The notes below the pieces were generated by a model, which worked only from the letters and a program-made list of their open reading frames with translations, was not told the origin of the DNA and made no database searches. Made by a program: the position numbers and the translations under genes. From NCBI GenBank assembly GCA_002690445.1, contig NZER01000046.1, forward strand, positions 1 to 9,971: a stretch of 9,971 nucleotides of DNA, given 5' to 3'. Source of the stretch: Candidatus Pacearchaeota archaeon (GTDB lineage: Archaea > Nanoarchaeota > Nanoarchaeia > Pacearchaeales > GW2011-AR1). Positions 5,947 through 9,971 of the stretch are shown here, in pieces. Position 1 is the stretch's first letter; each line of letters starts with the position of its first letter.

Positions 5947-6915
5947 ATGGCCTTCACTAAGACGGAGACACTCGACAATCTGTATACCTCTACATGGCAG
6001 AACATGAAGGATACAGTTGTCGACAACATCTTCGACGCGACTCCGTTCTGGTTCTGGATGAAAGACGGAGGCCATTTTGCCACTCAAGATGGCGGCCGAG
6101 ACATTCAGCACCCGATCAGGTTCGCGAAAGGAGATAATGTTTCGTGGATCACTAAGGGGTCCACGGTCACTATGGACGACAAGGAGATTCTGACAGACGC
6201 TATCTATGATTGGCGTTACCTATCAGATTCGATCGTCCGGTTTATGACTGATGAGCAAAAGAACGCTGGTAAGCATCGGATCTTTAGTCTGATGAAAGCG
6301 AAGTTGGATACCTCTCAGGATACCTTGATTGACACTCTTGAGACAGCCCTCTTCGCGGCGCAGACTGGTAATCAGATTGATGGCCTCCAAACAGCCGTCG
6401 CTGATGATCCAACTGCGACTGCCAACGTCGGCGGGATTGCCCAGGGGACTCACTCCTGGTGGCGCAACAAAACGACCGATTTGACCGGCAACTCCTTCGC
6501 TGTCAACGGTATTCCTAACATGCGGACCATCATGAATAACATTGGGAACAACTTGTCGATGGACAAGCCTAATATTATTCTCAGTGGGCAGACTCCGTAT
6601 GAATACTACGAGGACAATGTCATCGAGCAGAAGCAGATCGTCAACAAGAAACTTGGCGATGCTGGCTTCGAGAACCTTGAGTTCAAGGGAACTCCGATGA
6701 TTTGGTCCCCTGCCTGTGCCAACACGAGGATGTACTTCCTCAATACTCGGTTCCTGAAGGTGATTTATGATCCTGCCCTCTGGTTCGATATGACCGACTG
6801 GAAGCAGATCCCGAATCAGCCGAATGACCGAGTTGCTCAGGTGGTCAGTGCCCTAGCCCTTGTCTGCTCTCGTAGACGTGCCCAGGGCGTCATCTTTAAT
6901 ATTGATACTGAGTAG
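5947..6915 (+). CDS. Major capsid protein
   Basis: This gene encodes 322 residues from ATG with a strong AAGGAGA at 5934-5940 and a 6-base spacer, fitting high expression. It should be the HK97-fold shell subunit. Support: position after scaffold, length, and a pattern shared with phage capsid proteins: N-terminal arm with 'DNIFDATPFWFWM' (27-38), 'GGRDIQHPIRF' (49-59, E-loop region), 'AIYDWRYLSDSIVR' (85-98), a long spine helix ~104-138 with 'KLDTSQDTLIDTLETALF', 'IDGLQTAV' (144-151), 'GGI' and 'WWRN' (162-174), an 'IILSGQTPYEYYED' strand-helix (210-223), and 'FENLEFKGTPMIWSP' (241-255) before the C-terminal beta part. No cleaved pro-domain or protease is needed because scaffold is separate. 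It is followed immediately by an inverted repeat. Confidence 0.92.
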   Translation: MAFTKTETLDNLYTSTWQNMKDTVVDNIFDATPFWFWMKDGGHFATQDGGRDIQHPIRFAKGDNVSWITKGSTVTMDDKEILTDAIYDWRYLSDSIVRFMTDEQKNAGKHRIFSLMKAKLDTSQDTLIDTLETALFAAQTGNQIDGLQTAVADDPTATANVGGIAQGTHSWWRNKTTDLTGNSFAVNGIPNMRTIMNNIGNNLSMDKPNIILSGQTPYEYYEDNVIEQKQIVNKKLGDAGFENLEFKGTPMIWSPACANTRMYFLNTRFLKVIYDPALWFDMTDWKQIPNQPNDRVAQVVSALALVCSRRRAQGVIFNIDTE

Positions 6916-6916
6916 C

Positions 6917-6935
6917 ATCACCCAATTTGGGTGGT
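6917..6935 (+). repeat. Inverted repeat / hairpin after capsid stop
   Basis: CACCCAA (6919-6925) and TTGGGTG (6927-6933) are perfect inverted arms around one central base, extended outward by a T-G wobble and an A-T pair. As RNA it can fold as a seven-pair stem with an AAUUU loop, two bases after the capsid stop codon. There is no T-run downstream, so it is not a classical intrinsic terminator. It may protect or process the capsid mRNA or tune expression of the next gene, or it may be chance. Confidence 0.5.
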
Positions 6936-6959
6936 CACTCTGGGAAAAGGAGAGATAAG

Positions 6960-7433
6960 ATGGCTACAGGTCTCCCTCAGATCTATGTCACTGGACTGAC
7001 GGATACCAGCACTACTGACCTTGAGGGTGTTGGTAAGCTGCGGTTCGAAGACAATAAGTGGTACAAATGGGTCAAGTACGATGAAGGTGCAGGTGCGCTG
7101 GATATCGTAGCTGGCGATGTTGTGTACTATGACAATGCTGCTGGATCTGGATACGTGAACAGCATTGTAACGGCTGATCTCTCGGATTCAGACGAAGTCG
7201 GTGCTGGTGTCGTGATGGCTACGGTTACTGTCACAGCGACGTTCATGTGGATCCAGATTAAGGGTGTTGCTACTCTTAGTACTGCCCTCACAGCTGGAGC
7301 AGATGGCGATGCCTTGACGGCTACTGGCACCACTGATAAGACCCTCGACATCGCGGATGATGATCTTGACGCAGTTGTCGGTGTCGCGATCGACGCTTCG
7401 GCGAAGATAATCTACTGCGACTTCCCGTGGTAG
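6960..7433 (+). CDS. Putative head decoration protein
   Basis: This gene encodes 157 residues from ATG 6960, chosen because AAAGGAGAG at 6946-6954 sits five bases before it. An in-frame TTG at 6927 would start inside the hairpin and lacks such a site. The protein is acidic and beta-rich. It has 'AGDVVYYDN' (51-59), 'GAGVVMATVTVTATFMWIQI' (81-100), 'KGVATLSTALTAGADGDALT' (101-120) and 'VVGVAIDASAKIIYCDFPW' (139-157). The order 'GDVV', 'WIQ.KG.A.L..A.TAGADGD.L', 'VVGVA.D' and a final strand is one I associate with small proteins encoded next to the capsid gene in phages, often capsid-decorating. The place right after the capsid gene and the strong ribosome site fit a high-copy head protein. The decoration role is inferred, not shown by a catalytic or diagnostic residue. 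Confidence 0.75.
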   Translation: MATGLPQIYVTGLTDTSTTDLEGVGKLRFEDNKWYKWVKYDEGAGALDIVAGDVVYYDNAAGSGYVNSIVTADLSDSDEVGAGVVMATVTVTATFMWIQIKGVATLSTALTAGADGDALTATGTTDKTLDIADDDLDAVVGVAIDASAKIIYCDFPW

Positions 7434-7457
7434 GAAAGAGAAGGAAAGGAGTAAGAA

Positions 7458-7943
7458 ATGGCTGCGTATGCTGTGACCGTGGTCCTTGATACGGACAAAG
7501 CCATTCGACTACAGCATAGCCGGCAGGGTGTGCTCTTTGGAACTTGTGATCTCACGAACTACAACACGACTGGTGCTGAGATTACGGAGATCACAAATCT
7601 GTTTAAGAGCAACCCTCGGGTTATGTGCGCCCCGGTGAGTGATAACTTCTACCTTGTAAGGTGGGATATCACAGACGCTTGTTTCCACGCTTACTACTTC
7701 ACGGATGCCCACGACCATGATTTCGCGGTCCAGTCGAGTAGCGCTATCGGCTCTAATATGGAAATTGGTATCAGTGCCGATGCTGACTCGGCTACGCTTG
7801 AGGGTGGTACAGGAGTCACTGCTGCACGAACGTTGTCAACGAATACACCTATTCAGGCCGCGACTAAGGCGGCAGGAACCGAGGTGGCAAGTGACGTCGA
7901 CGTTGGGCTGTTTGAGTTCCTTGCGATCGGCCTAGCGAGGTAA
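7458..7943 (+). CDS. Phage virion-region protein of unknown function
   Basis: This gene encodes 161 residues from ATG with a strong AAAGGAG at 7445-7451 in a wholly purine gap. The N-terminal half (1-95) looks like a mixed alpha/beta fold, with 'YAVTVVLDTDKAI', 'GVLFGTCDLTNYN' (25-37), 'EITEITNLFKSNPRVMC' (41-57) and 'FYLVRWDITDACFHAYYF' (63-80). The remainder is Ala/Thr/Ser/Gly/Asp-rich and low in complexity, ending in hydrophobic 'GLFEFLAIGLAR' (150-161). The 'LTNYN' plus 'EIT.ITNLFKS' pattern recalls uncharacterised phage proteins located after capsid genes. I do not know a function. It could be a second decoration protein, a minor head protein or a connector component. No enzymatic motif or membrane signal is seen. 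Confidence 0.7.
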   Translation: MAAYAVTVVLDTDKAIRLQHSRQGVLFGTCDLTNYNTTGAEITEITNLFKSNPRVMCAPVSDNFYLVRWDITDACFHAYYFTDAHDHDFAVQSSSAIGSNMEIGISADADSATLEGGTGVTAARTLSTNTPIQAATKAAGTEVASDVDVGLFEFLAIGLAR

Positions 7944-7947
7944 GATC

Positions 7948-8634
7948 ATGGGCACCCTGACGCTCTCAGAGTTTCGGGATGAGGTTAAATCTAACCTCGG
8001 TGAGCGAGATGATGTTTCAGACGCCCGTTTGAATAGGAACATTAATCTCGCTCAGACTGCCTGTGCAAGGAAAGCGAAGTTCGAGGAACTTAATCGGATC
8101 GGTACGTTTACACTGACTCCAACCAGCGTGCCGGCAGACGATAAGTTCCTCGACTTCGGTACTGATGTTCGAGAGCTATATAGTGTTAGGATCACAACTG
8201 ATGGGAAGGAGCGTAAGTTGGTACGCATCTCCCAGCGATTGTTCGATAAGTTGTATCCTGATCCTACTATAAGGACCGGCACGCCGGAGCAGTATATACT
8301 CTGGAATAACATCATTGAGTTTATGCCAGTCCCTGACGCGGTAATCGTCCTCGAGAGTCGGTGGTGCATTTGGCCGGCTGTTCTATCGTCCGATACTGCT
8401 ACATCAGACCTCGATCAGAAAGATGATATCTTGATCGCTTGGGCAACTGGAAGAATAATGAGCCAGCTGGGGAATATAGAGGGAGCACGTTTCCAGTATG
8501 CTATATTCAACCGATGGTTTAAGGACGCCAAGCTTGAGGAAGTTGAGAAGCCAGATATGACCCGCGTGTCTGAGACGCAGACTACATCTATGGATAGTCA
8601 GCCTCATCTTAATCCCTTCAACAAGACAGGATAG
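7948..8634 (+). CDS. Head-tail adaptor-like protein
   Basis: This gene encodes 228 residues from ATG, four bases after the previous stop, with GAGG at 7937-7940. It appears to be a connector protein that docks under the portal and joins head to tail. Its layout is typical of phage adaptor proteins: an N-terminal helical region 'TLSEFRDEVKSNLG' and 'DARLNRNINLAQTACARKA' (~4-43), a central beta part with 'FLDFGTDVRELYSVRI' (67-82) and 'TPEQYILWNNIIEFMPVPD' (112-130), a strand pair around 'VIVLESRWCIWP' (132-143), then a helix 'DILIAWATGRIMSQLG' (160-175) and a further helix ~179-200. The C-terminal 25 residues are polar. Place between head and fibre genes supports the call. It could instead be a tail-completion protein; confidence in the broad connector role is fair. 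Confidence 0.75.
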   Translation: MGTLTLSEFRDEVKSNLGERDDVSDARLNRNINLAQTACARKAKFEELNRIGTFTLTPTSVPADDKFLDFGTDVRELYSVRITTDGKERKLVRISQRLFDKLYPDPTIRTGTPEQYILWNNIIEFMPVPDAVIVLESRWCIWPAVLSSDTATSDLDQKDDILIAWATGRIMSQLGNIEGARFQYAIFNRWFKDAKLEEVEKPDMTRVSETQTTSMDSQPHLNPFNKTG

Positions 8635-8640
8635 CTCCAA

Positions 8641-9525
8641 ATGGCTAGTTTCACTAGAACCTGGGATGCTGCCTACATGGCTTTGCCTGCCGATGGAGAT
8701 GATCTGTCGGAAGGGGCTAGTCGGATTAGAAATCTCCGGACTGATATCCAGGAGAGGATGGCTGAGGGGCATTCTTGGGGCGGCGATGCCGACGATGGGA
8801 AGCACAAGCAGGTTTCGTTTGTTGATCCGCTTGGGTCTGATCCCTCTACGGTTGCTAATGAAGGTCATCTTTATACCAAAGACGTGTCATCCAAGGTTGA
8901 GCTGTTTTGGATGGATGAAGATGGGACTGTCCTTCAGCTGACGAGTGGTGGCGTTCTTGCTGATGATCTCGTCACGACTGATATACTTGCCGCCCTCGCG
9001 GTTACTGGAGCTAAGATTGCAGCCAACACAATCACGGGTGATAAGATCGCACTGGGTTCGGATGCTCAGGGTGATGTTATGTACTACGATGGGACTGACT
9101 GGGTTAGGTTGGGAGCGGGAACCTCAGGTCAGTTTCTCCAAACTCAGGGTGCAGGAGCTAATCCTCAGTGGGCTACTCCGACTGCTCCGGCTCTCTCTAC
9201 TGCGTTTACGAGCGCAGCTCAGAGTATTACAGCGGCTGGGTCGTTGACACTTGCTCATAGCCTCGGGGCGGAACCAACTCTAATTCAGGTTAGATTAAAG
9301 AACGTGACTACGGAGCTGAACTATTCTGTAGACGATGAGGTTCTTATTAATCCCTTCTATCGAGCGGATCAAGGCCGAGGTGTCGTGATCGTCCCCGATG
9401 CGACGAACTTAAACATCAGATTCGGGAACGGCGCCGCTACGTTTGAGCTACTCGATAAGACCACTGGCGCTCACAGCGCGATTACCAACTCTAAGTGGAA
9501 TATCATCTTCAAGGCTTGGGTGTAG
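8641..9525 (+). CDS. Tail fibre-like protein
   Basis: This gene encodes 294 residues from ATG with a weak AGGA at 8628-8631. The N-terminal part holds 'DGDDLSEGASRIRNLRTDIQ' then 'ERM' (18-40), a helix common at the start of phage tail and fibre proteins. Residues ~58-101 describe a beta segment ('EGHLYTKDVSSKVELFWMDE'). Residues ~105-178 are shaft-like, with 'ANTITGDKIALGSDAQGDVM' (128-147), 'YYDGTDWVRLGAGTSGQFLQ' (148-167) and 'NPQW', a motif very common in trimeric phage fibres. The C-terminal ~190-294 domain has 'SLTLAHSLGAEPTLIQVRL' (201-219), 'RGVVIVPDATNLNIRFGNG' (246-264) and a final strand 'SKWNIIFKAWV', which I recognise as a common tail-fibre end domain. It likely contacts the host or sits at the tail tip. 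It is short for a main receptor-binding fibre. Confidence 0.82.
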   Translation: MASFTRTWDAAYMALPADGDDLSEGASRIRNLRTDIQERMAEGHSWGGDADDGKHKQVSFVDPLGSDPSTVANEGHLYTKDVSSKVELFWMDEDGTVLQLTSGGVLADDLVTTDILAALAVTGAKIAANTITGDKIALGSDAQGDVMYYDGTDWVRLGAGTSGQFLQTQGAGANPQWATPTAPALSTAFTSAAQSITAAGSLTLAHSLGAEPTLIQVRLKNVTTELNYSVDDEVLINPFYRADQGRGVVIVPDATNLNIRFGNGAATFELLDKTTGAHSAITNSKWNIIFKAWV

Positions 9526-9971
9526 ATGACCAAGCAAGTTGGACAGACCCATCCGGGGATTAGACTTCCAGAAATGGAGGCTGCTCAGGTTCCGGGTATT
9601 GAGGAGCTCTTGGTCCTCCTAACCGAGCTGAGAAGGCATATCGCTGATGTCGTGGATACCAACTCCTTGGCTCCTGATACTGGAGGTAATCTCTTTATCA
9701 ATTCGATGATGAATATTGACCAGAGAGAGACAAACGGCTCAGCGGTGACCGTTTCAGGGATCTCTACTACTCTCACCGCGACGAGTGCAGCCACAGACAC
9801 TACTCTCACCGTCGACTCGATTACTGGTATTTCAGATGGTGATCCAATCGACGTGACGTTAGATGACAACACTCATCATCGTACCACAGTCAATGGAGCC
9901 CCTTCCGGCTCGACAGTAACCATAACTGATGGTGTTCCATCTCAAGCAGGTAGCGGTAACATCGTATCGAC
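9526..9971 (+). CDS. Probable tail/virion structural protein, 3' truncated by window
   Basis: The ATG directly follows the previous TAG (TAGATG), suggesting coupled translation, as only weak AAGG is upstream. The frame stays open for 148 codons to the window end, so the C-terminus is missing. Residues 15-43 form an acidic amphipathic helix (PEMEAAQVPGIEELLVLLTE). From ~71 it is Thr/Ser/Asp-rich and beta-like, with 'TTLTATSAATDTTLTVDSIT' (81-100), 'GDPIDVTLDDNTHHRTTVNG' (105-124) and 'STVTITDGVPSQAGSGN' (129-145). The 'GD.I.V.LDD.T.H.TTV......TVTI...(L/V)PS.A..GN' module is one I know from phage structural proteins. A role in the tail or connector is likely from position, but the exact function cannot be given from this fragment. 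Confidence 0.7.
   Translation, partial: MTKQVGQTHPGIRLPEMEAAQVPGIEELLVLLTELRRHIADVVDTNSLAPDTGGNLFINSMMNIDQRETNGSAVTVSGISTTLTATSAATDTTLTVDSITGISDGDPIDVTLDDNTHHRTTVNGAPSGSTVTITDGVPSQAGSGNIVS
9766..9811 (+). repeat. Direct repeat of 13 bases inside the last gene
   Basis: ACTACTCTCACCG occurs at 9766-9778 and again at 9799-9811, 33 bases apart, so in the same frame. Both copies encode Thr-Thr-Leu-Thr. It may mark duplicated short beta-strand units in the structural protein, or biased codon choice in a Thr-rich stretch. Confidence 0.5.

Noticed and set aside
6917..6935. Intrinsic terminator after the capsid gene.
   Set aside because: The hairpin has no following T-run, and the next gene appears to be in the same operon; it is kept only as an inverted repeat.
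6927..6959. Earlier TTG start for the putative decoration protein.
   Set aside because: It falls within the inverted repeat and lacks a ribosome site, while ATG 6960 follows AAAGGAGAG at good spacing.
8404..8868. Antisense open frame of 154 codons, the longest on the - strand.
   Set aside because: It spans the adaptor and fibre genes and their junction. The translation has no recognisable domain, and every supported gene is on the + strand.
8666..9247. Two + strand frames of 91 and 100 codons within the fibre-like gene.
   Set aside because: Both are Leu/Arg-rich out-of-frame shadows, while the main frame has clear fibre motifs throughout.

Overview
The window is a contiguous piece of a tailed double-stranded DNA bacteriophage genome (Caudoviricetes), or an integrated or metagenomic copy of one. 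Every supportable gene is on the + strand. Genes overlap or abut, almost all have a purine-rich Shine-Dalgarno sequence, and non-coding DNA is limited to a few gaps of 67 bases or less. No integrase, tRNA, CRISPR array, insertion sequence, replication gene or regulator is visible. The host is a bacterium. A Gram-negative host is an inference from the periplasmic-looking small protein and the membrane/coiled-coil protein of the lysis region. A finer host assignment is not possible from this sequence.

Layout: (1) 12-380, a small beta-rich structural-type protein, probably the last gene of a structural module if the genome is circular or permuted. (2) 393-1401, a compact probable lysis cassette: an exported two-cysteine protein, a membrane plus coiled-coil protein (holin or inner-spanin candidate), and a zinc M15 peptidase endolysin. 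The last two start with GTG. (3) 1391-4751, DNA packaging: terminase large subunit with ATPase and nuclease motifs, then the portal. (4) 4751-6915, head assembly: an FmdB-type zinc ribbon protein, a 74-residue unknown, a scaffolding protein and the major capsid protein. (5) 6960-7943, two further proteins, the first a good candidate for head decoration. (6) 7948 to the end, head-tail connector and tail: an adaptor-like protein, a fibre-like protein with a shaft segment and a C-terminal beta domain, and a probable structural protein that runs off the window.

Together the genes form a late operon. Scaffold and capsid protein build the procapsid on the portal, terminase fills it, the adaptor closes the connector, fibre-type proteins complete the virion, and the lysis cassette releases it. 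No small terminase, tape measure or tail tube gene is seen, so a short or long tail cannot be decided.

I do not see a clearly novel system such as a defence locus, retroelement or toxin. The points most worth a second look are the enlarged metal-site loop of the endolysin, the GTG starts confined to the lysis genes, a hairpin directly after the capsid stop codon, the zinc ribbon gene coupled to the portal, and several small proteins of unknown function.
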